64,000 bases of DNA from an uncultured Algibacter sp. (GCA_947502405.1 CANMZT010000001.1:1-64000); one strand, 5' to 3'; shown: positions 33,823 through 44,094, counted from the first letter of the stretch. Made by a program: numbers and translations. The notes: a model not told the origin generated them from the letters alone.

Positions 33823-35616
33823 ATGTCAGCACACGCAGATAACCACGCTCACGACGACGATCACGGACATCATCATAAAGAAACGTTTGTTACTAAATAT
33901 ATATTTAGTCAAGATCACAAGATGATTGCTAAGCAGTACCTAATCACTGGTACCATAATGGGAGTTATTGGAGTTTTAATGTCTATGATGTTCCGTATGC
34001 AAATTGCATGGCCAGAGGAACCAAACGTATTGTTTGAAGCATTACTAGGAAAATGGGCACCAGATGGCGTTATGGATGCAGATATTTATTTGGCATTGGT
34101 AACTATTCATGGTACAATAATGGTTTTCTTTGTATTAACGGCTGGTTTAAGTGGTACATTTAGTAACCTTTTAATTCCTTTACAAATTGGAGCACGAGAT
34201 ATGGCATCAGGATTCCTTAATATGGTTTCTTATTGGTTGTTTTTCTTGTCTAGTGTTATCATGATTATATCATTGTTTGTTGAAGCTGGTCCTGCAGCAG
34301 CAGGATGGACTATTTATCCGCCTTTAAGTGCGCTACCATTAGCACAAGGAGGTTCTGGTATGGGTATGACACTTTGGTTGGTATCCATGGCTATCTTTAT
34401 TGCTTCCTCATTATTAGGATCATTAAATTATATTGTTACAGTAATTAATTTACGTACTAAAGGTATGTCAATGACAAGATTACCTTTAACTATTTGGGCG
34501 TTTTTTGTAACAGCAATTATTGGTGTAATATCATTTCCAGTATTATTATCTGCTGCCTTATTATTAATTATGGATAGAAGCTTCGGAACTTCATTCTTTC
34601 TATCTGATATATTTATTCAAGGTGAGGTATTACATTACCAAGGAGGATCACCTGTATTATTCGAGCACTTATTTTGGTTCTTAGGTCACCCTGAGGTTTA
34701 TATTGTTATATTACCTGCAATGGGATTGGTTTCAGAAATTATGGCATCTAATTCTCGTAAGCCTATATTTGGTTACCGTGCCATGATAGCTTCTATATTA
34801 GCTATTGCATTCCTTTCTACAATTGTATGGGGTCACCATATGTTTATTTCGGGAATGAATCCATTTTTAGGTTCAGTATTTACATTTACAACATTGTTAA
34901 TTGCTATACCTTCAGCAGTAAAAGCATTTAACTGGATAACAACACTTTGGAAAGGTAATTTACAGATGAATCCTGCTATGTTATTCTCAATTGGATTTGT
35001 TTCTACATTTATAACAGGTGGTTTAACAGGAATTATTTTAGGAGATAGTGCTTTAGATATCAATGTACATGATACTTATTTTGTTGTTGCACACTTCCAC
35101 TTAGTAATGGGTATTTCTGCACTTTATGGAATGTTTGCAGGAATTTACCATTGGTACCCAAGAATGTTTGGTAGAATGCTTAATAAAAATTTAGGATATA
35201 TTCATTTCTGGGTAACTGCAGTTTGTGCTTATGGAGTATTCTTTCCAATGCACTTCATTGGAATGGCAGGTTTACCACGTAGATATTACACAAACAGTAA
35301 TTTCCCATTATTTGATGACCTAGCTAACGTAAATGTAATTATTACAATTTTTGCTTTAGTTGGTGGTGTTGTTCAAATAATATATTTATATAACTTTTTT
35401 GCAAGTATTTTCTATGGTAAGAAATCTGTGCAAAATCCTTGGAAATCTACTACTTTAGAATGGACAGCTCCTGTAGAGCATATCCATGGAAACTGGCCAG
35501 GAGAAATACCTCATGTACATCGTTGGGCTTACGACTATAGTAAACCAGGACATGATGTAGATTTTGTTCCGCAAAATATTCCTTTAAAAGACGGAGAAGA
35601 AGAACTTCAACATTAA
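33823..35616 (+). CDS. coxA: Cytochrome c oxidase subunit I
   Basis: It is the haem-copper catalytic subunit that reduces oxygen to water and pumps protons. There are twelve or more membrane helices. VTIHGTIMVFFVLTAGLSG holds the low-spin haem His. WFLGHPEVYIVILP (about 285-298) gives the CuB His and the cross-linked Tyr of an A-family oxidase. WGHHMFISGMNPFLG gives the CuB His pair, and HDTYFVVAHFHLVMG (about 415) the haem a3 ligands. The N-terminus is His/Asp-rich (HADNHAHDDDHGHHHKE). It is 597 residues long. It ends the operon with a terminator. Subunits III and IV and haem-a synthesis genes are not in this window. Confidence 0.96.
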   Translation: MSAHADNHAHDDDHGHHHKETFVTKYIFSQDHKMIAKQYLITGTIMGVIGVLMSMMFRMQIAWPEEPNVLFEALLGKWAPDGVMDADIYLALVTIHGTIMVFFVLTAGLSGTFSNLLIPLQIGARDMASGFLNMVSYWLFFLSSVIMIISLFVEAGPAAAGWTIYPPLSALPLAQGGSGMGMTLWLVSMAIFIASSLLGSLNYIVTVINLRTKGMSMTRLPLTIWAFFVTAIIGVISFPVLLSAALLLIMDRSFGTSFFLSDIFIQGEVLHYQGGSPVLFEHLFWFLGHPEVYIVILPAMGLVSEIMASNSRKPIFGYRAMIASILAIAFLSTIVWGHHMFISGMNPFLGSVFTFTTLLIAIPSAVKAFNWITTLWKGNLQMNPAMLFSIGFVSTFITGGLTGIILGDSALDINVHDTYFVVAHFHLVMGISALYGMFAGIYHWYPRMFGRMLNKNLGYIHFWVTAVCAYGVFFPMHFIGMAGLPRRYYTNSNFPLFDDLANVNVIITIFALVGGVVQIIYLYNFFASIFYGKKSVQNPWKSTTLEWTAPVEHIHGNWPGEIPHVHRWAYDYSKPGHDVDFVPQNIPLKDGEEELQH

Positions 35617-35637
35617 AAAATATTTTAAGCATATTTT

Positions 35638-35669
35638 AAAAAGGCTCACTTTAATAAGTGAGCCTTTTT
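35638..35669 (+). terminator. Terminator after coxA
   Basis: AAGGCTCACTT and AAGTGAGCCTT form an 11-bp stem with a 3-4 nt loop (TAAT region) flanked by A- and T-runs, 22 bp after the coxA stop. Confidence 0.9.
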
Positions 35670-35844
35670 CTGTTTAAATACTTTTTTTATCGTTGAAATG
35701 TAAATTTTTACAAAAAAGTCGATGAAATACAAAAAAATCAGTTAAATTGCAGTCGGAAATGTTTTACTAAAATGTAAGTTAGTTAAATATCAGATTTAAT
35801 AATATTTCCAAAGCTATTAATTAATTGATTTTATTTTATCAACT

Positions 35845-38800
35845 ATGAGAACCAAATCTACTAGAAAGAATGCACTTTACTTTGCATTTTTTTATTTGTT
35901 GGTTTTTGGGCTGTCTTTTTCGAGTTTTGCCCAATGTCCAACAATTACTGATTCGACCCCTCCACCTATTTGTGATGCTTCGGGTTTTACTTTTAATGAT
36001 TTAAATACTTATGCTACAGATGCCGGAAATGGTATTGTATGGTATGACTCACCATCTGGAGGAAGTTTATTTAATCCAACAGAGTTAGTTTTAGAAGGAA
36101 TTTATTATGCTGATGATAATTCTGGTACTTGTGGAACTAGAGCATCTATAAGCATAGATTTTGTATTGGATAATACTGGTCAAAATTTAGATCAGGTGTA
36201 TTGTAGTAATGAAAATGCAACGGTGCAAACATATATAGATGATGTTTTGCAAACTATTATTCCCATTGGTGGATCTGTAGAGGTTTACAACGATGTTGAT
36301 TTAACAAGTTTAGCTAGTCCAACAGATATTATTTCTGTAGGAGCTACTAATTATTATATTGTTTTTGTTGATAATGGAGGTTGTAAAAGTCAATTAGAAT
36401 TGGCTCAACTTGGAGTTTTTAGCGCACCTACAGACCCAAATCCAACATCACCTCAAGCTTTTTGTTCTGATGATAATCCTACTATAGGTGATTTAAATCC
36501 AGGAACAACAGCTACTAATTTTAGTTGGTATGCAAGTTTAGATGGATCTGGAGACCCTATTCCTCCAGCCTTGTCATTATCAACGTCTCTAATAGACGGA
36601 AATAGTTATTATGTACAAATTAATGATGTTTTTTGTGATAGTAACCCCATTGAAGTGGTAGTAAATATTGATATTCCAGTTGACCCAGGAACACCAGGTA
36701 ACCAAGAATATTGTGATGATAGTTTACCAGCTTCAGATTTTAATTTATTTGATGAATTAGGAGGACCAAAAGATATAACAGGATCTTGGTCTGGACCATT
36801 AACCACATCAAATGGTCATATCGGCACAGTTAATATTTCAACATTAACAACTCCAGGAACTTATACATTTACATACACAGTACCAAGCAATGGAGTGTGT
36901 CCAGATGGTATTTCAACAGTAACGATTCAAGTTTTTGAAACACTTTCATCTGGAAACCCATCTCCTGCAAACCCTGCATCATTTTGTGAGGGTGGATTAC
37001 CTTCAGCATTTGATTTATTTTCTTTAATAGAGAATAATGATACAGGAGGGCAATGGACGCAAGGAACTTCAAGTTCAGATCCTGTAGTTACTTCTACTAT
37101 AGATTTATCAACTTTTACCCCAAACACATATAACTTTACATATACTCAAAATTTATCACCTAATCCATGTCCAGAAGAATCTACAACAGTACAAGTTGTA
37201 GTGCTTCAAGACCCAAATGCAGGAGTTGCATTAAATGATGTTTTTTGTGAGAATGATTTAGCTTCGAATTCACCATATGATTTGTTTGATGCTTTAGATG
37301 GTTCTCAAGATAACAATAGTGGAACTTGGACAGATTCAAGTAATGTTACTATTTCAAATTCATTAGATATTACAACATTATCAGTTGCAGGAAGTCCTTA
37401 TACTTATAATTATACAATTAATAACGGGACATGTTCAGATACTGAAGCCATTACAATAACCATAGAACCTGCACCTGAATCTGGAACACCAGTAGTAACT
37501 TTTCCAGAGTTTTGTGAAGGCTCTGCACCAGCAAGTTTTGATTTGTTTGATTTATTACAAGGTGAAGATCAAAATGGGCAGTGGTTTATAGGTATAGATA
37601 ACACAGGTTCAACAACTCCAAATTTAATAGACTTATCGGTATTAACTCCAAACACATATAATTTTACATTTGATGTTGATGCTATAGGAAGTTGTGATGA
37701 TCCGTTAGTAACAGTTCAACTAACCATTAACCCTTTACCAAATACAGGAACGCCTACTCCAGAAAGTTTTTGTGAAAATGATTTAGCTTCAAATTCACCG
37801 TTAGATCTATTTGGTCAATTAACAGGAGAAGATGCTGGAGGAATTTGGGCTGACGATGATTCATCTGGAGCGCTTACAGGAAGCGATTTAGATTTAACAC
37901 AATTGACTATTGGAAATTACAATTTTACTTATACCATAACAGATGCAAATAATTGTACAAATAGTTCAACAGTGACTATCATAGTAGAAGATGCACCAGA
38001 ATCTGGAACACCAGTAGTAACTTTTCCAGAGTTTTGTGAAGGCTCTGCACCAGCAAGTTTTGATTTGTTTGATTTATTACAAGGTGAAGATCAAAATGGG
38101 CAGTGGTTTATAGGTATAGATAATACAGGTTCAACAACTTCAAATTTAATAGACTTATCGGTATTAACTCCAAACACATATAATTTTACATTTGATGTTG
38201 ATGCTATAGGAAGTTGTGATGATCCGTTAGTAACAGTTCAACTAACCATTAACCCTTTACCAAATACAGGAACGCCTACTCCAGAAAGTTTTTGTGAAAA
38301 TGATTTAGCTTCAAATTCGCCGTTAGATTTATTTGGTCAATTAACTGGAGAAGATGCTGGAGGAATTTGGGCTGATGATGATTCATCTGGAGCGCTTACA
38401 GGAAGTGATTTAGATTTAACACAATTGACTATTGGAAATTATAATTTCACTTATACAATAACAGATACAAATAATTGTACAAATAGTTCAACAGTGACTA
38501 TCATAGTAGAACCTGCACCAGAATCTGGAACACCAGTAGTAACTTTTCCAGAGTTTTGTGAAGGTTCTGCGCCAGCAAGTTTTGATTTGTTTGATTTATT
38601 ACAAGGTGAAGATCAAAATGGGCAGTGGTTTATAGGTACAGATAATACAGGTTCAACAACTACAAATTTAATAGACTTATCGGTATTAACTCCAAACACA
38701 TATAATTTTACATTTGATGTTGATGCTATAGGAAGTTGTGATGATCCGTTAGTAACAGTTCAACTAACCATTAACCCTTTACCAAATACAGGAACGCCTA

Positions 38801-41058
38801 CTCCAGAAAGTTTTTGTGAAAATGATTTAGCTTCAAATTCACCGTTAGATTTATTTGGTCAATTAACAGGAGAAGATGCTGGAGGAATTTGGGCTGATGA
38901 TGATTCATCTGGAGCGCTTACAGGAAGCGATTTAGATTTAACACAATTGACTATTGGAAATTACAATTTTACTTACACAATAACAGATGCAAATAATTGT
39001 ACAAATAGTTCTACTGTAACAATTACAGTTGAAGACGCACCAGAATCTGGTACAGCAAATTCACCAATTGAATTTTGTCTTGCTGAAATAACGACTGGTC
39101 AAACTTATAACTTATATGATTTATTAACAGACGAAGATCAAACAGGAACTTGGATAGATGATGACGCTTCTGGAGCTTTATCTGTAAATGTAGTTGCTTT
39201 AGATGGTTTAATGCCTGCAACTTATAATTTTACTTATGATGTAGATGCTATTGGTACATGTGATGATGTTAATGTAACAGTAACAATTATTATAAATGAT
39301 ACGCCTGCACCTACAGCAACAACGCCACAGGAATTCTGTGATACTGCAACAGTAGCTGATTTAGTGGCAACAGGAACAACCATACAATGGTATGATGCTG
39401 CAACAGGAGGTAATCTTTTAACTGATACTACAGCATTAGTTGATGGCCAAACGTATTATACAACTCAAACGGATGCTACTACAAATTGTGAATCTTCATT
39501 TAGAACAGCAGTAACTGTTACTATTTATCAAACACCAAATGCTGGAAATCCAAATACAACAGCAATTGTTTCATGTAACAACAATACTAGTATTGATTTG
39601 TTTACAGGACTTGACGGAACTCAAGATTCTGGTGGTACATGGAATAATGATGATGGAGTGGGTAATTTATCTGGAAATATTTTTGATGCCACAGGTGTTT
39701 CTGCTGGAACTTATAGTTTTACATACATGATAACTGCTTCAGCACCATGTGTTGATGACAGTGAAACTATAACGGTTACTATTGAAGAACCTTTAAACGC
39801 AGGGTCAAATATCAATCCAACTTTAGATGTTTGTAGTAATAATGGAACAACAGATTTATTCTCATTATTAGGAGGAGCGGATACAGGAGGAGTGTGGTCA
39901 CCTACCTTAATAAGTGGTACAGGAGTTTTTGACCCCTTAGCCGATGCAGATGGCACTTACACATATACCCTTACTAATAGTTGCGGAACATTCACTAATC
40001 AAGTTGCAATAACAGTAACGCTTGCACCAAATGCAGGAACTGATACTTCTACGGGAATTTGTGCTGGTGATACTCCAATAGATTTATTTACATTATTAGG
40101 CTCAGGAGCACAAAGTGGTGGGACATGGTCACCAGTTTTAGATAGTGGAACAGGAATATTTGACCCATCGATAGATACTTCAGGAACGTACACGTATACC
40201 GTTACCGCAGTATCACCCTGTTCTCCAGATTCAACAGCTAGTATTATAGTTACTGTTAATGATTCACCACCAATAATTGTGTTAGAAGCTAACCCTGAGT
40301 TTTGTTTGGTTGATAATCCTACGGTTGCTGATTTAGCTGCGAGTATTCGTCCAACAGGGACCGTTAATTGGTATGAAGATATGGCTTTAACCACTCCAAT
40401 ATTATCTACTGATGATTTAGTTGATGGCGAAGATTATTATGCAACTCAAACCAATAGTACAGGTTGTGAGTCATCTACTCCAGTTCAAATAAATGTTACA
40501 GTTAACGATACGCCAACACCAACACTTGATGACCCTACAATAGAATATTGTATAAATGACAATCCTACAATAAGCTTGCTATCTGATAATATTGATTATG
40601 ATAGTAATGCTTACGATTTAAGGTGGTATGAAGTTCAAGCAGGTGGTTCAACACTTTCTGAAACAACATTGCTAACAAACATAACCTATTATGTAGCATT
40701 ATTTGATGCCGTAACTGGTTGTGAAAGTAGTATTCGTTTGCAAGTCATACCAGATTTAACAGCTTGTGGTAAAATAAGTTTACCAGATGGTTTCTCTCCA
40801 AATGGAGATGGAACAAATGACACTTATGATATAGATAATCTAGATATTTTGTATCCAAACTTCGTTCTAGAGATTTATAACAGAAATGGAAATATTGTTT
40901 ATAAAGGAAATGCGAATACACCTCGATTTGATGGAACATCCAATCAAGGAAGGATTGTTGCAAATGGCGATTTACCAGTAGGTGTTTATTTCTACATTTT
41001 CCGATTTAACAATGGTGAAGATAAACCAGAACAAGGACGCTTATACTTAAGCAGATAA
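35845..41058 (+). CDS. Giant repeat adhesin with T9SS type B (gliding-motility-associated) C-terminal domain
   Basis: It is an exported surface protein of 1737 residues. A signal peptide (ending SSFAQ) is followed by many Ig-like modules of about 80-90 residues, each with a paired Cys pattern (FCEG..., FDLFDLL, GQW, TYNFTY, C). Residues 543-1064 are three almost identical 174-residue units, preceded by a diverged fourth at about 370-542. The C-terminus (SLPDGFSPNGDGTND at about 1645, VLEIYNRNGNIVYKG, PVGVYFYIFRFNNG) is a CHU_C/type B sorting domain. This needs a PorP/SprF partner, and one is encoded 27 bp downstream. It resembles SprB-type adhesins. The ligand is unknown. Confidence 0.92.
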   Translation: MRTKSTRKNALYFAFFYLLVFGLSFSSFAQCPTITDSTPPPICDASGFTFNDLNTYATDAGNGIVWYDSPSGGSLFNPTELVLEGIYYADDNSGTCGTRASISIDFVLDNTGQNLDQVYCSNENATVQTYIDDVLQTIIPIGGSVEVYNDVDLTSLASPTDIISVGATNYYIVFVDNGGCKSQLELAQLGVFSAPTDPNPTSPQAFCSDDNPTIGDLNPGTTATNFSWYASLDGSGDPIPPALSLSTSLIDGNSYYVQINDVFCDSNPIEVVVNIDIPVDPGTPGNQEYCDDSLPASDFNLFDELGGPKDITGSWSGPLTTSNGHIGTVNISTLTTPGTYTFTYTVPSNGVCPDGISTVTIQVFETLSSGNPSPANPASFCEGGLPSAFDLFSLIENNDTGGQWTQGTSSSDPVVTSTIDLSTFTPNTYNFTYTQNLSPNPCPEESTTVQVVVLQDPNAGVALNDVFCENDLASNSPYDLFDALDGSQDNNSGTWTDSSNVTISNSLDITTLSVAGSPYTYNYTINNGTCSDTEAITITIEPAPESGTPVVTFPEFCEGSAPASFDLFDLLQGEDQNGQWFIGIDNTGSTTPNLIDLSVLTPNTYNFTFDVDAIGSCDDPLVTVQLTINPLPNTGTPTPESFCENDLASNSPLDLFGQLTGEDAGGIWADDDSSGALTGSDLDLTQLTIGNYNFTYTITDANNCTNSSTVTIIVEDAPESGTPVVTFPEFCEGSAPASFDLFDLLQGEDQNGQWFIGIDNTGSTTSNLIDLSVLTPNTYNFTFDVDAIGSCDDPLVTVQLTINPLPNTGTPTPESFCENDLASNSPLDLFGQLTGEDAGGIWADDDSSGALTGSDLDLTQLTIGNYNFTYTITDTNNCTNSSTVTIIVEPAPESGTPVVTFPEFCEGSAPASFDLFDLLQGEDQNGQWFIGTDNTGSTTTNLIDLSVLTPNTYNFTFDVDAIGSCDDPLVTVQLTINPLPNTGTPTPESFCENDLASNSPLDLFGQLTGEDAGGIWADDDSSGALTGSDLDLTQLTIGNYNFTYTITDANNCTNSSTVTITVEDAPESGTANSPIEFCLAEITTGQTYNLYDLLTDEDQTGTWIDDDASGALSVNVVALDGLMPATYNFTYDVDAIGTCDDVNVTVTIIINDTPAPTATTPQEFCDTATVADLVATGTTIQWYDAATGGNLLTDTTALVDGQTYYTTQTDATTNCESSFRTAVTVTIYQTPNAGNPNTTAIVSCNNNTSIDLFTGLDGTQDSGGTWNNDDGVGNLSGNIFDATGVSAGTYSFTYMITASAPCVDDSETITVTIEEPLNAGSNINPTLDVCSNNGTTDLFSLLGGADTGGVWSPTLISGTGVFDPLADADGTYTYTLTNSCGTFTNQVAITVTLAPNAGTDTSTGICAGDTPIDLFTLLGSGAQSGGTWSPVLDSGTGIFDPSIDTSGTYTYTVTAVSPCSPDSTASIIVTVNDSPPIIVLEANPEFCLVDNPTVADLAASIRPTGTVNWYEDMALTTPILSTDDLVDGEDYYATQTNSTGCESSTPVQINVTVNDTPTPTLDDPTIEYCINDNPTISLLSDNIDYDSNAYDLRWYEVQAGGSTLSETTLLTNITYYVALFDAVTGCESSIRLQVIPDLTACGKISLPDGFSPNGDGTNDTYDIDNLDILYPNFVLEIYNRNGNIVYKGNANTPRFDGTSNQGRIVANGDLPVGVYFYIFRFNNGEDKPEQGRLYLSR
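37471..39036 (+). repeat. Three 522-bp near-identical tandem repeats inside the adhesin gene
   Basis: Units begin at 37471, 37993 and 38515 with GCACC(T/A)GAATCTGGAAC, at exact 522-bp spacing, and the third ends where the same start recurs at 39037. Each encodes two Ig-like modules. Protein copies differ at only a handful of positions, for example IDNTGSTTP, IDNTGSTTS and TDNTGSTTT. Most nucleotide differences are single substitutions, indicating recent duplication or homogenisation. Confidence 0.95.
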
Positions 41059-41085
41059 TTTATAGATAAAGCAAAATTTAAGACG

Positions 41086-42042
41086 ATGAAAACATTAAAT
41101 ATATATCATAAAATTGCTGCTTTGTTAAGTTTGACGCTCTTGTCATTACAAAGTTTTGCACAACAAGACCCACAATTCACTCAGTATATGTATAATATGA
41201 GTGTAATTAATCCAGCCTATGCTACGGCAGAAGAAGGTATTTTAAACCTTGGTGGATTATATAGAACCCAATGGGTAGGGCTAGAAGGAGCACCTAAAAC
41301 AGGAACCTTTTTTGCACATACACCTATTAACGAAAAGATTGAAATGGGTGTGTCTTTTACTAACGACAATATTGGAGATATTGTTAATGAAAACAACATA
41401 TTTGCAGACTTTGCTTATGTGTTGCCTGTTGGAATTGAAACAAAAATATCTTTTGGTGTAAAAGCAGGAGTTAGAATGTTTGATACTAATTTTAATGGCT
41501 TACAATTACAAAATGGACCAGCAAGTAGTGATAATGCTTTTGATGAAAACATCAATAGAGCCTTTCCAAATTTAGGAATTGGTGCATTCTTTTTTACTGA
41601 TACCTATTATGTTGGTTTATCAGCCCCAAATATGCTTTCAACCAAACATCTTGAAAACGAGAATGGTATTAAAGCAACGGGTATTGAAAATGTACATTAT
41701 TTCTTAACAGGTGGGTATGTATTTGATATTAATAAAGATTTAAAATTAAAACCTGCATTTATGGCTAGAGGTGTTAAAGGAGCGCCCTTAGCTTTAGATA
41801 TTACTGCAAATGTTTTAATCAACGAAAAGTTAGAAGCAGGATTAGGTTACCGTTTAGACGATGCCATTAGTGCACTAATTAATTTTAGAGTTACTAGAGA
41901 TTTAAGAATAGGTTATGCCTACGATTATACAACTACAAATTTGGGGGATTTCAATTCTGGATCTCACGAAATATTTATTTTGTTTGATGTCGATTTATTT
42001 GGGTTTAAAGGCGGGTACGACCGTTCACCAAGATTCTTCTAA
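41086..42042 (+). CDS. PorP/SprF family type IX secretion system outer-membrane protein
   Basis: It is a beta-barrel protein that pairs with type B sorting-domain proteins and is needed for their secretion or surface attachment. The signal peptide ends LQSFAQ. The mature start QDPQFTQYMYNMSVINPAYA, then LGGLYRTQWVGLEGAPKT, is the clear PorP/SprF signature. The C-terminal strands (LRIGYAYDYTT, GSHEIFILFDVDLFG) close the barrel. At 318 residues it is typical. It lies between the giant adhesin and an OmpA-type protein, the standard three-gene arrangement, so the adhesin is its likely client. Confidence 0.94.
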   Translation: MKTLNIYHKIAALLSLTLLSLQSFAQQDPQFTQYMYNMSVINPAYATAEEGILNLGGLYRTQWVGLEGAPKTGTFFAHTPINEKIEMGVSFTNDNIGDIVNENNIFADFAYVLPVGIETKISFGVKAGVRMFDTNFNGLQLQNGPASSDNAFDENINRAFPNLGIGAFFFTDTYYVGLSAPNMLSTKHLENENGIKATGIENVHYFLTGGYVFDINKDLKLKPAFMARGVKGAPLALDITANVLINEKLEAGLGYRLDDAISALINFRVTRDLRIGYAYDYTTTNLGDFNSGSHEIFILFDVDLFGFKGGYDRSPRFF

Positions 42043-42060
42043 TATATAATACTAGGAAAC

Positions 42061-43956
42061 ATGAAAAAATTCACATACATACTTGCAAGCCTTTTATTAG
42101 TTAGCGGAATAGGGTTTGCTCAAAAGAAAAATTTAAAGCGTGTTAATAAACTCTTTGAAATGAGAGCTTATAAAGATGCCGTAGAAATTTATGAAACCAA
42201 AGAACGAAACCAAGAGGTGCTCCAAAATTTAGCAGATAGTTATTATTACAATTCCAGTCTTCAAAAAGCGATTAAAACCTATAGAGAGTTATTTGTTGAA
42301 TATGGAGATTCAATTGATATTGATTATCATTTTAGATTTGCTCAAGCTTTAAAAGGAGTTAAAGAATATAAAGAAGCAGACAAACACCTAAGGCGATATT
42401 ACAATAAACCTGTAAATACTTTGGCTTTTATTGAAGAAACTGATAAAACTACGCCACACACGTTTAAACTAAAACAGATAGAAAACAGAAATTCTAGCAG
42501 CGATTTTGGTTTGTCTTTTTATGGAGAAAATAAAGTAGCCTTTGCATCGGCAAGAAATTCTGAAAATCCAGAATATGCCTGGAATAATACGCCATATCTA
42601 GATTTGTATAGTGCAACAATTACAAATCAAAATGTTTTAGAGGATATTCAACCTTTTTCAGAAGCCATAAATACAAGTTCGCATGAAAGTAATGCAGTAA
42701 TTTCTAAAGATGGTAAAACGATGTATTTTAATAGAACAAATACAACACGAAAAAAAACAGATGCTGAACGAATTGCACATATTAAAATTTATAAAGCGGA
42801 ATTAGTTGATGGTGAGTGGACAAATATTACAGCCTTACCATTCACTTCAAACTCATATAGTACAGAGCATCCTGCATTAAGTAAAGATGAAAAAACACTT
42901 TATTTTGCCAGTGATATGCCAGGGACTTACGGAAGTTTTGATATATACAGAGTTGCAATTAATGATGATGGTACTTATGGTGAACCTGAAAATTTAGGGG
43001 AAACCATCAATACTAAACACAGGGAACAGTTCCCTTTTATTAGTGAATTTAACGTGCTTTATTTTTCATCTATTGGGCATCAAGGCTATGGTGGATTGGA
43101 TGTATTTAGAAGCAATATGGTTAATGATACTTTTGATAAGCCTGTTAACTTAGGGAGTTCTATTAATAGTAATTTAGATGATTTTGCTTATGTGATTAGA
43201 GAGAAAACCAATAAAGGTTATGTGTCTTCAAATCGTACAGGTTACGATAGGTTATTTGGTTTTGCAAGAGCAACAAACCCATTAACAATATATCAAGTTG
43301 AAGGGGTAGTGCAAGATTTAAACAGCAAAGAGCTATTGGCAGGATCGCTAGTAACCTTATTTGATGAATCTGATACTGTAATTCAAGATACTATAGTTGG
43401 TGATGATGCGTATTATATCTTCAAAATTGAACCTAATAAAAAGTATAAGGTTAGAGGTACTCGAAAAGCCTATATTCCTCAAGACGTAGAGTTTTCTACC
43501 GATAGTAAAGGAAAAGTGCAACATGATATTTATTTAAATTTAGAATCTTTTGCTGATGCTGAAGAGCGCGTGAAAGAAAAAGAGAGAGGAACAGAACAAG
43601 TTGTACAAGTTGAGTTAGATAAGATTTTCTTTGATTTTGATGAAGCTACTATTCGTGAGGATGCAGCAACTACTTTAAATGTTTTAGTAGATTTAATGAA
43701 GAAATATCCATCTATGGAAGTTGAAGTGTCTGCACATACTGATGCTCGCGGTCCAGACCAATACAATTTAGATTTATCTAAAAAACGTGCTGCCTCAACA
43801 CTAGAGTATTTAGTAAGTCAAGGCATTGAAAGAAACCGACTAAAAAGTATTGGCTACGGAGAAATGCAACCACTTAACAAATGTGTTAAAGAAGGTATTT
43901 GTGATGATAGAGAATACGATATTAACAGACGTTGTGAATTTACAATTTTAAAATAA
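42061..43956 (+). CDS. OmpA family protein with TPR and PD40 repeats
   Basis: It is an exported protein of 631 residues. After the signal peptide (ending GIGFAQ) come helical TPR-like repeats (about 25-125: LFEMRAYKDAVEIYETK, NLADSYYYNSSLQKAIKTYREL). A beta-propeller of WD40/PD40 repeats follows (about 150-420: KTMYFNRTNTTR, KTLYFASDMPGTYGSFDIYRV, NVLYFSSIGHQGYGGLDVFRS). Next is a carboxypeptidase-like regulatory domain (about 425-500), then an OmpA peptidoglycan-binding domain (about 518-631: IFFDFDEATIRED, VSAHTDARGPDQYNLDLSKKRA). It is third gene of the adhesin locus, 18 bp after the PorP/SprF gene. It probably anchors the surface complex to the cell wall. Confidence 0.92.
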   Translation: MKKFTYILASLLLVSGIGFAQKKNLKRVNKLFEMRAYKDAVEIYETKERNQEVLQNLADSYYYNSSLQKAIKTYRELFVEYGDSIDIDYHFRFAQALKGVKEYKEADKHLRRYYNKPVNTLAFIEETDKTTPHTFKLKQIENRNSSSDFGLSFYGENKVAFASARNSENPEYAWNNTPYLDLYSATITNQNVLEDIQPFSEAINTSSHESNAVISKDGKTMYFNRTNTTRKKTDAERIAHIKIYKAELVDGEWTNITALPFTSNSYSTEHPALSKDEKTLYFASDMPGTYGSFDIYRVAINDDGTYGEPENLGETINTKHREQFPFISEFNVLYFSSIGHQGYGGLDVFRSNMVNDTFDKPVNLGSSINSNLDDFAYVIREKTNKGYVSSNRTGYDRLFGFARATNPLTIYQVEGVVQDLNSKELLAGSLVTLFDESDTVIQDTIVGDDAYYIFKIEPNKKYKVRGTRKAYIPQDVEFSTDSKGKVQHDIYLNLESFADAEERVKEKERGTEQVVQVELDKIFFDFDEATIREDAATTLNVLVDLMKKYPSMEVEVSAHTDARGPDQYNLDLSKKRAASTLEYLVSQGIERNRLKSIGYGEMQPLNKCVKEGICDDREYDINRRCEFTILK

Positions 43957-43983
43957 CCAACCAGTAATAACCAACCAAAAACC

Positions 43984-44028
43984 AAAAAAGCCTTTCTTTC
44001 TAACATTGTTAGAACTGAAAGGCTTTTT
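43984..44028 (+). terminator. Terminator of the adhesin-PorP-OmpA operon
   Basis: AAAAAAGCCTTTC pairs with GAAAGGCTTTTT. The loop itself holds a second hairpin, TTCTAAC and GTTAGAA, stacking into one long stem, followed by T residues. It lies 27 bp after the stop. Confidence 0.88.
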
Positions 44029-44094
44029 ATCATTTATTAATTTTTAAGTAAGTCATTTGTTTTGTGTATTTTTATCATATTTAATGGATAGTTT

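Noticed and set aside
22285-35616. Search for a mobile island around the orphan glycosyltransferase
   Set aside because: No integrase, transposase, tRNA scar or direct repeat is seen next to it. Only its composition and isolation are unusual.
36609-40963. Several antisense frames of 60-130 codons opposite the adhesin gene
   Set aside because: They follow from the repetitive codon pattern of the adhesin (similar frames recur over its modules), have no start context or promoter, and show no protein signature.
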